Source: Bradysia coprophila (lineage: Eukaryota; Arthropoda; Insecta; Diptera; Sciaridae). From it: a DNA stretch of 64,000 nt. Position numbers and translations under genes: made by a program. The notes under the pieces were generated by a model. The model made no database searches, was not told the origin of the DNA, and was given only the letters and a program-made list of their open reading frames with translations. Where the stretch lies: the NCBI RefSeq assembly GCF_014529535.1, contig NW_023503751.1, positions 1,844,614-1,908,613 on the forward strand, in the 5' to 3' direction. This document shows positions 44,540-55,427 of this stretch, one piece after another. Within the stretch, counting starts at the first letter, position 1; the number at the start of each line of letters is the position of its first letter.

Positions 44540-46000
44540 GCCCCACCTCATGGGTGGGTCGGGTCCCTTGACTGACAATTATCCATACGAACTTCTGAAA
44601 TATTCAGAAAAAAAATTGAATCTACGCCTGAACTCTATTTTCCAGCTACGATTTTATTCAAAACTATTGAGAAAAAATGATTTCTGGGTGTGTTAAAAAA
44701 ACGTTCCGAATTGGTAATTTTTGGTGTGTGAGGCTACGATGCTTCATTTGTTGAATTCCATAGGGCCAAGCCAGTGAGACGTCTATATTCTCCGGTTTGT
44801 ATGGATCGATGTTTTACACGTTCATTCATAAAATTAACAATATTCGTTTAAACCGCAAAAATATTTTTTTGGAACACATAAAAACTTTGTTTAGCTCCAT
44901 ATCCTGAGTCGTTACGCGTGTGTGGTATCGACAAACTTCACACTTGTGCAAGTCGCTTGTTTATTATCTCTGTCTCCTTCTTTCCTAATTAAAGTTAACT
45001 AGCAACTTGATAGTCATGAACTCGTAATAGAATATCGTTACTCGTGTGAATTACGGCCCTCGCTTCGCTCAACTATTGCCGCAATAGTCAACTATTGCCG
45101 CAATAGTCAACTTCGTGAAACAACGAATGAAATTTTGGGTGGGTCAGGTTCCTTGACTGATCAATTATTGTTGGTTATTTCACAACTGATCCTCTCATTT
45201 GAAAAAAAAGAAAATTCGTGTAACGGACCACGCTAAGCTCTGACCGTCACTGAATTCGGAATTCGAAACATTTTATTCGTCTTGGATGTGCTATACGCGA
45301 ACCATGGGAAATGGAAGAGTGCATTGGCCTGTTACACAATAATATGATTTGTATGACACGATTTTGATTTGAGACAAATTTATAGTCATTGTAGTAACAG
45401 ATTGAGAAGTCAATCAAATCAAATGAAGTAATAAATCCGACATTGAAATTGACGATATGCTTGCCGTCTCTGACAGGTTAATTAGCTTGTTGACACGACT
45501 TTGATTTGAGACAAATTTATAGGCATTGCAGCTCTCCCACTCGATTTCATTTCAATAAAATGTACCCACCGTTGTTCTCTTGATTCATAGTTGTGTTTTT
45601 CTTAACCCTTATGTATCATGTGCCCGTTGTTAAACCGTAACGTAAAAAAGCTTGAATTTCTGAATCATGTTGTACAGGAGTTGTGGCGAAATTTCCCTAA
45701 AGTATAATCAATCATCACTTTGGAAGCAAGAAACACCCTACATCGTAACAAAGATGACATGGATATTGTTGGCATTCGTATAAAGACAATTTACCCAGAT
45801 CAGACTGATAAAATAAATGTACTTCTCAAAAGATATTACGGTCTTCTAGTAAAACCAATTTACGAATGTTTTTATAAAATAGTTTTATTCAAGTCAATAC
45901 AAATTGTACAAGAAAGAAGAATCCATATATCATTGGATATAAAATACTTTTTTATATATCGACATAATCGCCAAAAGTTGTCTTAATTGCTTCCAATTTA
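44540..46000. other. GGTCCC-repeat pieces and non-coding spacer
   Basis: TGGGTGGGTCGGGTCCC with TTGACTGA at 44550-44575 and TGGGTGGGTCAGGTTCC at about 45139-45155 belong to the family also at 24.7 kb. A short AACTATTGCCGCAATAGTC unit is duplicated at about 45070-45110. No gene was supported; an 88-codon frame at 45720 lacks domains. Confidence 0.4.
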
Positions 46001-46018
46001 ATTTGTAGATCTTCATAC

Positions 46019-49000
46019 CCCGTCGGGCACTGTGCACTTTGATAGGCACGGTGGTCCCGGAACGTGCAGAAATGTGCGGGTCAGAGCTCGAGGATTACCG
46101 GGGGCGAGCAAAGTAAAGCTTTCATACTCACCAACCCGCAGTAGCAAGCGTGGTGTTTTAATGCTAAAAACCTTCAAACGAAGCCATAACGAATTATACA
46201 TTGCCACATATAATGCCAGAACATTGTCGTCAAGACAAAAAATGCAAGAAATGGAAGAAGAGCTAGAAAAGATAAAATGGGATGTTGTGGGAGTGAGCGA
46301 AGTGAGAAAACCTGGAGAGGAATGCCTGAAATTACAATCAGGGCATACATTCTTCTACCGAGGAAGTGACAGTCAGATGCTGATGCACGGTGTCGGATTG
46401 TTCATAAACAAGCGGTGGTCGGATCGCATAATTCACACGAAAAGCATATCCGATCGAGTGATATACGTAAGCCTGAAGATAAATAACAGATACAGTGTCA
46501 AATTAATTCAGGTTTACGCACCCACGTCCACTCATGATGACGAAGAAGTAGAAAGATTCTATGAAGATGTCGAGAAAGCTCTGGACGAAAACCCTTCACA
46601 TTACCAATATCTAATCGGTGATTTCAATGCGAAGCTGGGAAAACGAGAAGAAGACTCCGAAGTTTCTGTTGGTAGTTTTAGCAACGACCAAAGAAATGAG
46701 CGTGGAAATACTTTACTCAACTTCTTACAGCAACACAATTTGTACGCAATGAATTCATTTTTTGCAGGAAAGCCTCAACGGAAATGGACTTGGGCTAGTG
46801 CAGATGGTGTAACGAAAAATGAGATCGATTACATCATAACTGGCTGTAAGTCAACCGTTAAGAACATTACGGTCCTAAACAATTTTTCAACCGGTAGTGA
46901 TCACCGAATGGTTCGTGCAAGAGTCACGTTAAATACCAGATTTCAAAGATCACAACTAGTTCAGAAAAGTGAAAGGATTGACGTACAACGGCTTTACACA
47001 CAAAATGAAGAATTTGCTACGAAAATGACTGCCGAATTAGATAACGTCAACAATCAATGTGAAACATTGGACGAATTGAATACCAAAATCGTCGATACAA
47101 TAATGGGTTTCATGAAATCCAAATGCAAATCCGTCCAAGGGAAAGAATCAAAACTCAGCAGAGAAACATTAGACCTGATCGCAAGCAGAGCAGAGTTGGT
47201 AAAAAACGGAGGACGAGATTCGGTGGAATACCGGAACCTGTCTAAAAGTATCAACAGAGCAAGGAGATCAGATGAAAGAAAATATAATGTCCAATTGGCT
47301 CGAAACATAATTGAAGCTAACTGCAATATGAAAGTCCTACGGAGAAAAATGACAAACGCCAAAATAGAAATCTTCAAATTACGAGACAAAACAGGAACGA
47401 TCCAAACGGATCGAAATGCGATATTAAACATTGCAACAGAATTTTATGAGAATTTGTTTTCTTCAGCAAGACAGAGTCCAACGGAAGAAACCGAAGATAG
47501 ACCAATAATAAGAAACGTGGGATCGGAGGATATGCCCGACATAACTGTTGATGAAGTCAAAGCTGCAGTAGCCGAGATGAAAAACAAAAAGTCTCCCGGA
47601 GAAGATGGTGTTCCAGTGGAAGCCATTAAACTAGGTGGAGACTCATTATTAAAGGCAATCACGGCTTTGTTTAATCAATGTCTCCAATGGGAAGAAGTAC
47701 CAGAAGCCTGGGAAAATGCGGTAATTACATTGCTGCATAAAAAAGGAGACATAACAAAGCTGGAAAATTACCGACCCATAAGCCTATTGTCAACACTCTA
47801 CAAGTTGTTTATGAAAATCATTACGAAGAGGAACACTAACAAGTTCGACTTCTACCAACCTGTTGAACAAGCTGCTTTCAGATCTGGTTTCAGCACAAAC
47901 GACCATTTGCAGGTGATGAGAACGCTTATTGATAAGTGTCGTGAATACAACATCGACATAGTCTTGCTATTCATAGACTTCGAAAAAGCTTTCGATTCAG
48001 TGGAAACATGGTCGATATTGGACGCATTAGACGAATGTAGAGTAGACTCAAGGTACTCCAACACAATTCGATATGTGTACAAAAGTGCTACTTCATGTAT
48101 AAAACTTCATAAGAGCACGGAGAAATTCAGAATTGGCCGAGGTGTAAGGCAGGGTGACACCATTTCACCGAAATTATTCACGGCGATTCTGCAGAGTATT
48201 TTTAGGAAGTTAAACTGGAGTAAAATGGGAATAAAGATAAATGGAGAGTACCTGAGCAATCTCCGCTTCGCTGATGACATTGTACCGATAGCAGCGAATC
48301 TAGGTCAGGCTCAGCTTATGCTACAACAGTTAAGTGAAGAGGCGAGCAAAGTTGGCCTCAAGATGAACTTATCGAAAACAAAAGTCATGACCAACATCGG
48401 GGACGATAGAGAAATCAAAATTGGTGACACTGTCATTGAACGAGTCGACAGCTATGTATATCTAGGACATAAACTGAAGTTAGGTCTGGACAACCAAACT
48501 GCAGAAATAAGACGTAGGATTGGTCTTGCATGGGCAGCGTTCGGAAAACTCAGACTAATTTTCAAAAGCAAAATGAATAATAGTCTGAAACGCAAAGTTT
48601 TCGACACTTGTGTCCTTCCAGTGCTCACTTATGGAGCGGAAACGTTAACTTTAACAAAAGCATCCGAAGATAAATTGAGAGTGACACAAAGAGCCATGGA
48701 ACGGAGTATGCTCGGAATAACACTCAGAGACAGAATGACGAATAAATGGATTCGACAACAAACCAGGGTCGTTGATGTCATGGAAAGAATAGCATCTCTG
48801 AAATGGAGCTGGGCGGGACATATTGCAAGAAGGACAGACGAACGTTGGACCAAAAAGATCATGAACTGGCGACCATATAAAAGACGAGCTATAGGTAGAC
48901 CACCAGAGAGATGGACAAACGGAATTAAGAATATTGCAGGTACAAACTGGCAGCAAATGGCAATGGATCGTACGAAATGGAAAGAAGTTGGAGAGGCCTA

Positions 49001-49053
49001 CATCCAGCAGTGGATAGAAACAGGCTGAAAAAGAAGAAAGAAGAAGAAGAAGA
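46019..49053 (+). mobile_element. RTE-type non-LTR retrotransposon, apparently full length
   Basis: Starts at CCCGTCGGGCACTGTGC and ends in a short (GAA)n tail, flanked by AGATCTTCATAC on both sides (46007-46018, 49054-49065). A 12-bp target duplication and a microsatellite tail are typical of the RTE clade. It contains one long frame and very short untranslated ends. It interrupts the 3' part of a decayed transposase reading on the opposite strand. Confidence 0.88.
46161..49028 (+). CDS. RTE endonuclease-reverse transcriptase, intact
   Basis: The protein copies the element's RNA into DNA at a nicked target. From the ATG at 46161 it is 955 aa; the frame is open to 46032 without an earlier ATG. 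Domain 1, APE-like endonuclease: TYNARTL, then VGVSEVRKPGEE (catalytic Glu), LIGDFNAKLG, and GSDHRMVRA. Domain 2, reverse transcriptase: KSPGEDGVPVEAIK, LENYRPISLLSTLYKLF, LFIDFEKAFDSVE (motif A Asp), GVRQGDTISPKLF, and LRFADDIVPIA (the catalytic Asp pair). The C-terminal region has YGAETLTLTK and GRPPERWTNGIK, usual in this clade. No internal stop or frameshift, and all catalytic residues are present, so it may be competent; expression is unknown. Confidence 0.93.
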   Translation: MLKTFKRSHNELYIATYNARTLSSRQKMQEMEEELEKIKWDVVGVSEVRKPGEECLKLQSGHTFFYRGSDSQMLMHGVGLFINKRWSDRIIHTKSISDRVIYVSLKINNRYSVKLIQVYAPTSTHDDEEVERFYEDVEKALDENPSHYQYLIGDFNAKLGKREEDSEVSVGSFSNDQRNERGNTLLNFLQQHNLYAMNSFFAGKPQRKWTWASADGVTKNEIDYIITGCKSTVKNITVLNNFSTGSDHRMVRARVTLNTRFQRSQLVQKSERIDVQRLYTQNEEFATKMTAELDNVNNQCETLDELNTKIVDTIMGFMKSKCKSVQGKESKLSRETLDLIASRAELVKNGGRDSVEYRNLSKSINRARRSDERKYNVQLARNIIEANCNMKVLRRKMTNAKIEIFKLRDKTGTIQTDRNAILNIATEFYENLFSSARQSPTEETEDRPIIRNVGSEDMPDITVDEVKAAVAEMKNKKSPGEDGVPVEAIKLGGDSLLKAITALFNQCLQWEEVPEAWENAVITLLHKKGDITKLENYRPISLLSTLYKLFMKIITKRNTNKFDFYQPVEQAAFRSGFSTNDHLQVMRTLIDKCREYNIDIVLLFIDFEKAFDSVETWSILDALDECRVDSRYSNTIRYVYKSATSCIKLHKSTEKFRIGRGVRQGDTISPKLFTAILQSIFRKLNWSKMGIKINGEYLSNLRFADDIVPIAANLGQAQLMLQQLSEEASKVGLKMNLSKTKVMTNIGDDREIKIGDTVIERVDSYVYLGHKLKLGLDNQTAEIRRRIGLAWAAFGKLRLIFKSKMNNSLKRKVFDTCVLPVLTYGAETLTLTKASEDKLRVTQRAMERSMLGITLRDRMTNKWIRQQTRVVDVMERIASLKWSWAGHIARRTDERWTKKIMNWRPYKRRAIGRPPERWTNGIKNIAGTNWQQMAMDRTKWKEVGEAYIQQWIETG

Positions 49054-49065
49054 AGATCTTCATAC

Positions 49066-49740
49066 AATCCGTGAAAATTGTCGAAGTTTACTCTCATTTG
49101 TTCCCAGCAGACGTAGAGTTCTTTTAAATCATGAAGCTCATATTGAAGTTTGGCATTAACGTTTGACCAAATTTTTTTAAATGGATTTTGATCGATCATT
49201 ATATCTGGCCAATATACAAATTTCACTTCAGGATGAATAATACGCCACAAACGACTTAAATGTGTTTGTCTTTTGTCCTAGTTTGAAAAAAAAACTTTTA
49301 GCGAAAGGTATAAGAAATAAGGTAATAGAATAGATATAAGCATTAACATTCTCAACGGAACATAAACGCACATGCGCGCAATTAAACCATTTACTTCGTA
49401 TTAAGACAGTGTTAAATAACATAATTTTAAACAAATTTTTAATTTCTCACATGCATAAACACCAAATCTTTATTATTTTTCCACATTGGCAAAATTACAT
49501 CATCCAAGAAGGAGACATACTGATCCGTTTTCAAGTTCGTAGGAACTGCACGAAAGGCGCATCCATCGTATTGACTGATCATACCCCACATGTCAACACC
49601 ATTGATTTTGTTGAGTCCCATAAAGACAACTGTGCTCGAACCCATAGACAAATATTGATTGGAGAAATTATATCGTGTTTTTTTTTGTGACTTCGTCAAA
49701 ACTTTTGTTGCACGGTTAACTTCCATGATGTTAAACTGAA
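49066..49740 (-). pseudogene. Tc1/mariner-like transposase remnant
   Basis: Minus-strand pieces recall a DDE transposase: NGVDMWGMISQYDG followed by TDQYVSFLDDVILPMW (about 49640-49460; compare VMVWGGISY and YVDEVL in the family) and, after a scrambled stretch, HPEVKFVYWPDIMIDQNPF and KKIWSNVNAKL (49250-49150; compare WPAQSPDLNPIEH). Catalytic residues are missing or changed. The 3' end continues at about 46006-45950 beyond the RTE insertion (YEDLQIKLEAIK). Non-functional. Confidence 0.6.
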
Positions 49741-49749
49741 TTGATCATT

Positions 49750-50487
49750 AAATTTGAATTGCCGTCAGAACTAAAATCGATATTCAAGACTGCGTACTTA
49801 CTGACAATATTAGCTTGTTAATTATAATTGTTAGTTGACAGTAAATACTTCTAAAGTTATGAAATTGTCCTTGACCTATTGTACCTTTGATATTTGTTTT
49901 GCGGTAATAATGTATAATGTTCAAGAGCTCAGCACCCACTAATGAAATTATTCTACTTCGTCGCGTTTATATTGTCCAACTATCTCATACTCAAGTATCA
50001 AGTTGATAATTAAGTATCATGTTGAGATTTGCTAAATATTCGAGTATCAACCGATTATCAACTTGTTATCTTGCTATCTCCTGGGTTTCCACGAAGAGCT
50101 TATATGTTCGTTAAAAGTACACCAGACGCTCCCTGAAGTGCGCCAAACGCTCTTTCTATGATCTACTTCATCCTGCTTCTTACTCTTGCTATTGCAATTC
50201 TCAAGGATGCATTTATTTCACTTTTTTCACTTATTTTAGAAAATTCAAAAATTACTCACTTTTTCATTCCTTCACTTGATAATGGATGAAGAATTTTTCA
50301 GTTCGAGACCTATACAGCAACTGATAGAATTATCCTCACTGCCTGGCTATTTATCGCCAAATATCTGATAATTTGATAATAGATTATCACGATGATAATT
50401 GAATATCATGATAATAATAATATGATAATTGAATATCACAATGATATGCTGAAGGCATATTGTAGTTATCAAATATTAACAATAATA
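49750..50487. other. spacer with TGATAA/TTATCA cluster
   Basis: No gene. Dense GATA-type hexamers occur at about 49990-50070 and 50355-50450 (for example CTGATAATTTGATAATAG, then ATGATAATTGAATATCA). Similar spacers occur at 51.9, 53.2, 54.6 and 56.9 kb. Confidence 0.5.
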
Positions 50488-51033
50488 TTAACAAGTATTA
50501 ACGAAAACATTAATTTTTCCGTTATTGATTTCTATATCTTCTAGTAAATCTATAGCATTTAAGAATGTTTCGTCGTAGTCCGAATTAACTACGTTTTGAT
50601 ACGATATACAATTCTCATAGTAGATCTGACCTGCTCGAATTATATTATTCATATCGTTTGAATCCCAAGAAAGGACATCTTTAAAGGACGCAGTTGCTAA
50701 TGCAATAGTTGCCATAGCAGTACATTGACGTTGTGGAAGTGGAAATTCGTTTGAAAATTGAGAAAAGTCGCCAACAATATTTTTTGGTAAAGAGGCTTGG
50801 ATATGAGATTCTGCATTTTGATCTTTTTTGTGTTTCAATTCGTAAGGAACAATATCCGCGTGAGTTGAAGGGACATTTTTAAAATTGCTCGGACTTGTTT
50901 CTTTGGATTCGCGAGGATTTATGGAAATAACATCTTTAGGTTTTACAGTGTTACTTTCCTTACGCCTTCGAATATCACACTCTTTTCTTTGTTTGGATCT
51001 TTGTGATTTGGATTGACTTTTCAGTTTTGGCAT
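50488..51033 (-). CDS. unidentified protein with QCTA motif, first gene of a three-gene cluster
   Basis: From ATG at 51031-51033, 181 aa. The N-terminal third is very basic (MPKLKSQSKSQRSKQRKE), likely nuclear or nucleic-acid-facing. The C-terminal part contains QRQCTAMATIALATASF, then WDSNDMNNIIRAGQIYY. A Cys-Thr-Ala start to a helix followed by W...D...I..G..YY recalls the N-terminal half of putative cysteine-protease-like domains in multi-copy invertebrate proteins, but that is from memory of pattern only. The protein ends soon after, so a catalytic His region would have to be in a further exon that I do not see. No introns needed. Confidence 0.5.
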   Translation of the reverse strand: MPKLKSQSKSQRSKQRKECDIRRRKESNTVKPKDVISINPRESKETSPSNFKNVPSTHADIVPYELKHKKDQNAESHIQASLPKNIVGDFSQFSNEFPLPQRQCTAMATIALATASFKDVLSWDSNDMNNIIRAGQIYYENCISYQNVVNSDYDETFLNAIDLLEDIEINNGKINVFVNTC

Positions 51034-51319
51034 TTTTAAAGACAACAATTATATTTCCAGAATATTTATTTATTAGTTGTTTATATCAATACTGTAATTT
51101 TCCGTTTCCAAATTATTTCTCTCAACGTTTTTGTAGGAGCTACCAACTTCAATCGGATGTGCAAGAGAAGTATAGAAGATTATTGTTGTTACAATGCTTT
51201 CTTTAGCACTGCAAATGTAAACTATATTGTTATTTTCACAATATTTCCCGTCTGTAACAAGTAACAATGATTATTTCAAAGTTTACAAGATTTTCTGGTT
51301 AATGGGCTTTATACGCTGT

Positions 51320-51605
51320 GAGTGTAGTTCTTAGTTTTCCAATGCTTTTTTAGCACTGATCAGTGACCAGTCTTAAGTAGATTGGATCTTTATGTTCTCA
51401 ATACAGTGTTTTGCAGAGAATTCTTACTTTTACAATGCTTTTTTAGCACTGACCAGTATTCAGTACGCTGGATCTTTATGTTCTCAATACAGTGTTTTGC
51501 AGAGAATTCTTACTTTTACCATGCTTTTTTAGCACTGACAAGTCTAAAGTACGCTGGATCTTTATATTCTCAATACAGTGTTTTGCAGAGAGTTCTTTCA
51601 GCTAA
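51320..51605. repeat. tandem repeat of about 85 bp, three units
   Basis: Units contain CTCAATACAGTGTTTTGCAG, GAATTCTTACTTTTAC and TTTTTTAGCACTGACCAG. It lies 0.3 kb upstream of the gene at 50.5-51.0 kb. The 95-codon frame across it is a repeat artefact. Confidence 0.75.
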
Positions 51606-51609
51606 TACT

Positions 51610-53400
51610 TCTTATTTTAAAATATCGGCAAGCGATTTGGGTTTTGAGTTTAAAAACTGCTCCGTTTAGATTGTACCAAGTAATTTCTTATTTGTTGTGC
51701 TTCAATATTTGTTGTACCAGTGAAAAGGTGTTGGGTTCAATATTTTCATATGTTTGATAGTTATTCTGATAGTTGACTCTGATATTTGATGAAATTTCAA
51801 AGAGATCGTAGTGTATTCTTTGAAAGTTGATTCGAGAATGACAAAAATATTAGCTCGTTCTTCTTATTTATAGCTTCTGTCTTCAATTATCAATTTGATA
51901 TTTTACAATTATTTTGATATTTGGTTTGCGAGTTTGATAATTTATTATCACGTTGATAATAAATTGTCGACTTGATAATCAGGGAATCATCTCTTCCTCA
52001 TACTACTAGAGGTCATTCAAGTAGTACGTAGAGGGGGTTGTTCTAAAAAGGGTGCAGAAACGTGCAAGGGTGGAAGGAGGAGTCAGCTGAAAGAGTACGC
52101 ACGCTTGACGAGAATGTTTTTTTTTGTATTAACACGTTTTTGATGTTAACAGATAAAAAATATTTGAGCCCTGTTTCGAGCCCTGCTCGTGGCATTCAGA
52201 CCTATCCAGGGACATACAACAAACCCTTTTCAAAAGAATCACTCAAGACATTTTTTTTTCTTATACATTCAAATCGTAGCAGAATATAGCCTCAAGCCAT
52301 ACCTTGATTTCAATAACAGAACCTTTGATCGTGCAAATACAATTATTCGCGAAATTTCAATTAAGTTGAAAAGCAGAAGTTCCTTGAAACTTTGAGGATC
52401 GCAAAAACTCTTAATATTTATAAGCTCGTAATAAAATCAATGGACACTTTTTTGCAATTTTCTTAACGCGCCGAATCGTGCAAAAGGGGAGGGGTGTCGA
52501 AAATCATTGTTTTTAGCGTACGTACTACTTGAATGACCCCTTACATATTCCAGCCTATTTTAGATTACCACAATCCCAACATATTCCCGAAATTCTCTAA
52601 AATTCCTTGAAATTGCCAAAAGTCACTCAATTTTATTTTCTGTTAAGTTTCATCAAATATCATTAGCCTTAAGTCTAAAATGCAGAAAAGTCATAAAACA
52701 ACAGACACATCTCGAACTATTATCAATTCAAAGAAAAATCAAGAATGTAAGGTGAAAATTAAGGAATTTTTGAAAATTAATTATCTTGCTCAAATCACAT
52801 GACATGTTTTTGCTAACTGGATAGAATATAAGGTGTTCCTATGATCCCAAACACGCTCTGGACCCACAACTTCAAACAAACTCAGAATTTCAAAATTCAG
52901 TCGAACCACGATTATTTACCATATTATTATCAACTGTATAAACAAATTTATGGTACAGTCATCGAACTTTCCAATGCTCCATATCGAGCATATCAAAAGT
53001 ATCGCGCCTATTACTTTTTTTGATCAAAGTATTTTCGTAGTTATTGATCGTAGATAATTGTGAAATTGTGATTATTTTGAGAATAGTCAAGCTTTTCTGC
53101 ACAATTTTCAGAGACATTTATCCAACTAAAGAAATGTTGATATTTTGATAATTAAAAATGATCAAGATATCGATTTTACATATCTTGATATTTTGATATT
53201 TATCTGAAATTATCTAATATCTCAATTTTTTCTCAAGTTTTTATCGCACATGCCTTTTTTGAGTCTGGATAAAAGGATAAACATTGTTCGTTTTTCAAGA
53301 ATTTTTAATAATAAAATTAATGTATGAACAATGTTAATTGAAAATGGATAACAATTCAGACAAAGTTGTAGAATTATAGGATTTATAACCAAATCTTATA
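51610..53400. other. no supported gene; GATA-motif clusters at both ends
   Basis: TTGATAATTTATTATCACG and GATAATAAATTG at 51940-51985, and TTGATATTTTGATATTTATC at about 53185-53205. The 52.0-53.0 kb part has a few short frames (for example 60 codons from 52841) with no domain. Confidence 0.35.
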
Positions 53401-53410
53401 ATTATTTTTA

Positions 53411-54303
53411 TCAGTAGGATGTATCCATAGGACTTTGGTTACGAATATTGCTTCTCCGACCACGACCAGAACTTCCTCGAGCACGACCGCGCCCATTACT
53501 TGACCACTCATTGCTACGGTAATTAAAACGATTGTTTCTCCACCCACGACGATTTCTTTCCCTACCACGTACCCGCCCTCGTTCATTGCTGTCGCGACTA
53601 TTACCATCCTTTGCGAAATTGTGATTGCTAACTCGTTTCTTATTAAATTCACTTCGAATTTCTATTAATTGTCCTTCAAAGTATTTTTCCACATTTTTCA
53701 TTGACTTGCAACGTATTTCGTAATCTAAAATTTTCGATAATTGAATACCCAACAAATTACACAGATCCAAATAATGTTATGCTATATTATTACCTATATT
53801 AGTAATAAGTCCATCTCGAAATGCCAGGGAAATTTCGTTGTAAAACAATGAAATAGCTTCATTAAATTCTTTTTGGTCGTCAACGAACGCGTAATATTTC
53901 CTATTACGAGAAAGTCCTGCGGTCTCTATTTTGATAATTCTCTCACGAAACTGATTTTTGTCGCCATCATTGAATTTTATTTCTTGAACTTCAAATTCTC
54001 TGTCTTTAAGATGATTGAGGACTTGTTTATCGAAGTGTTGGATCATATGCTCGTAATTTTCTAAATCTTAAAATTATATAATTAATTTGATTTTTTATGA
54101 CAGTTTTAATTGATTTTACTTTCTGCTGTAAAATCGCCGTCATGCTTTGATAATTGTACTGCGATATAAAATGCTTTCTTCAAGTTGTCGTAAGACGAGC
54201 ATGATTCCAAATATTCGGAATATGCTTTGTTGCGTAGAGAACCGCAGTCATTTACATATTTTTTTCTCGTTTGAAATTTATCAACATTTGCATTAGTATT
54301 CAT
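53411..54303 (-). CDS. three-exon RG/RGG-rich protein, unidentified
   Basis: Exons 54120-54303, 53794-54066 and 53411-53724, joined by introns of 53 bases (GTAAAA to TTTAAG) and 69 bases (GTAATA to TTTTAG). Both joins are in phase, giving 256 aa. The first 180 residues are helix-prone and charged (YVNDCGSLRNKAYSEYLESC; DDQKEFNEAISLFYNE). The C-terminal 70 are rich in Arg-Gly, Asn and Ser (GRVRGRERNRRGW, NGRGRARGSSGRGRR), as in RNA-binding RGG proteins. No named domain was recognised. A TATA box (TATAAATA, minus strand, plus 54419-54426) stands about 115 bases before the ATG, and a TGATAA cluster lies just beyond. Confidence 0.68.
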
Positions 54304-54418
54304 ATTTTTAACTTTTATTGATAGTTTCGATGTATTCGTTTTTTCGGTGTATTGTTTTTGAGAAGTTCACTAATCGATTACTCTAAATCAAGTGAACAAA
54401 TTGCATTTGCGAAACTTG

Positions 54419-54426
54419 TATTTATA
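54419..54426 (-). promoter_or_regulatory. TATA box of the RG-rich gene
   Basis: Minus-strand GGGTATAAATACAAG. The distance to the ATG at 54303 leaves room for a short 5' UTR of about 85-90 bases. No strong initiator motif was seen. Confidence 0.45.
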
Positions 54427-54439
54427 CCCTTCGGAATTA

Positions 54440-54715
54440 TCAATTATCAATTATCAAATTGATATTCATGCATCAAACTTTGCGTATATAAATTGTATGT
54501 TCTAACGTAGCGGAGATGTTGTCTATTGGATAGTGATTTAATGAATGATGAGACTATTTATGTACTTTGCTTATTTATATCTACCTACTCTCCCATATAT
54601 ATTCCAAATGTCTATTAATGAAATATCGACCTGATAATTAATTATCAAACTGATAATTAACTATCAATCTGATAATTGATTATCAATCTGATAATTAATT
54701 ATCAAATTAATCATT
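54440..54715. promoter_or_regulatory. TGATAA/TTATCA palindromic cluster
   Basis: At 54625-54710 about four units of the form CTGATAATTAATTATCAAA, each a palindrome with two GATA-type sites, plus scattered sites at 54440-54475. Directly upstream of the RG-rich gene. Could be GATA-factor sites or simply a satellite-like repeat. Confidence 0.45.
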
Positions 54716-55427
54716 TGTTCGTTCCTTTCATAATGTATTCACTTCACAGTTTCACACATTCGCACCCACACACATAACATGTCTTGTACTTCGTGAAATC
54801 ACTTCTCATTCGTGAAATCATTCTCAAATTAAACATCAAATTAAATAACTTCTACAATTCTTAAAATAGTAGGTATTTTACCATCGCATCTCCGGCGCGA
54901 TACCGCTCATTTCTACTATCTCGCTAGCTGTGTAAATATAACTTACAGATTGGAAGATCTTTTGATACGCAAGAAAGAATTAGTAACGAGGTTGGATAGA
55001 TATGAACTTCGTTCGATCCTGGTTTTTTATTTTAGTTTTTTTTTTCTGTTTGTTTCTGTCTGTTTTGTCAAGTATCGTTGTTCCATTTGTATCTTATCAT
55101 CCTTTTAAATAAAATTAATTGAATAATAAATGAAATTTCAGTTTATTTGAAAAGAATCAATGTATAATATTTCTTAATGAAAATAGTATCATTCTGTTGA
55201 AATAACTATTGCTATAATATTTGAATTTATTTCAGGATATTTATAATTTAAAAAACGATTGACTTCTTGAAAGTGGCTCACACAATGAAGTCCTGGTTTG
55301 ATTTAATTTAGATTACCCTGACGTAATAGCTAGTAAAATTTAGATTTCATAATGTATAAATAAAGAATTCATTCATTCAATACGAAATTTCAACTTTTTT
55401 TCAAAGCAAATTGAAAGTATTTTTCAT
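54716..55427. other. no gene seen
   Basis: AT-rich spacer between the RG-rich and RPA-like genes. It includes a TTATTTTAGTTTTTTTTTTC tract near 55027. Nothing recognised. Confidence 0.3.

Noticed and set aside
48629..49250. Minus-strand frame of about 200 codons overlapping the RTE 3' end
   Set aside because: It is a shadow of the RTE frame joined to the transposase remnant.
53383..53652. Minus-strand frame with VVVGEAIFV
   Set aside because: Alternate frame of exon 3 of the RG-rich gene.
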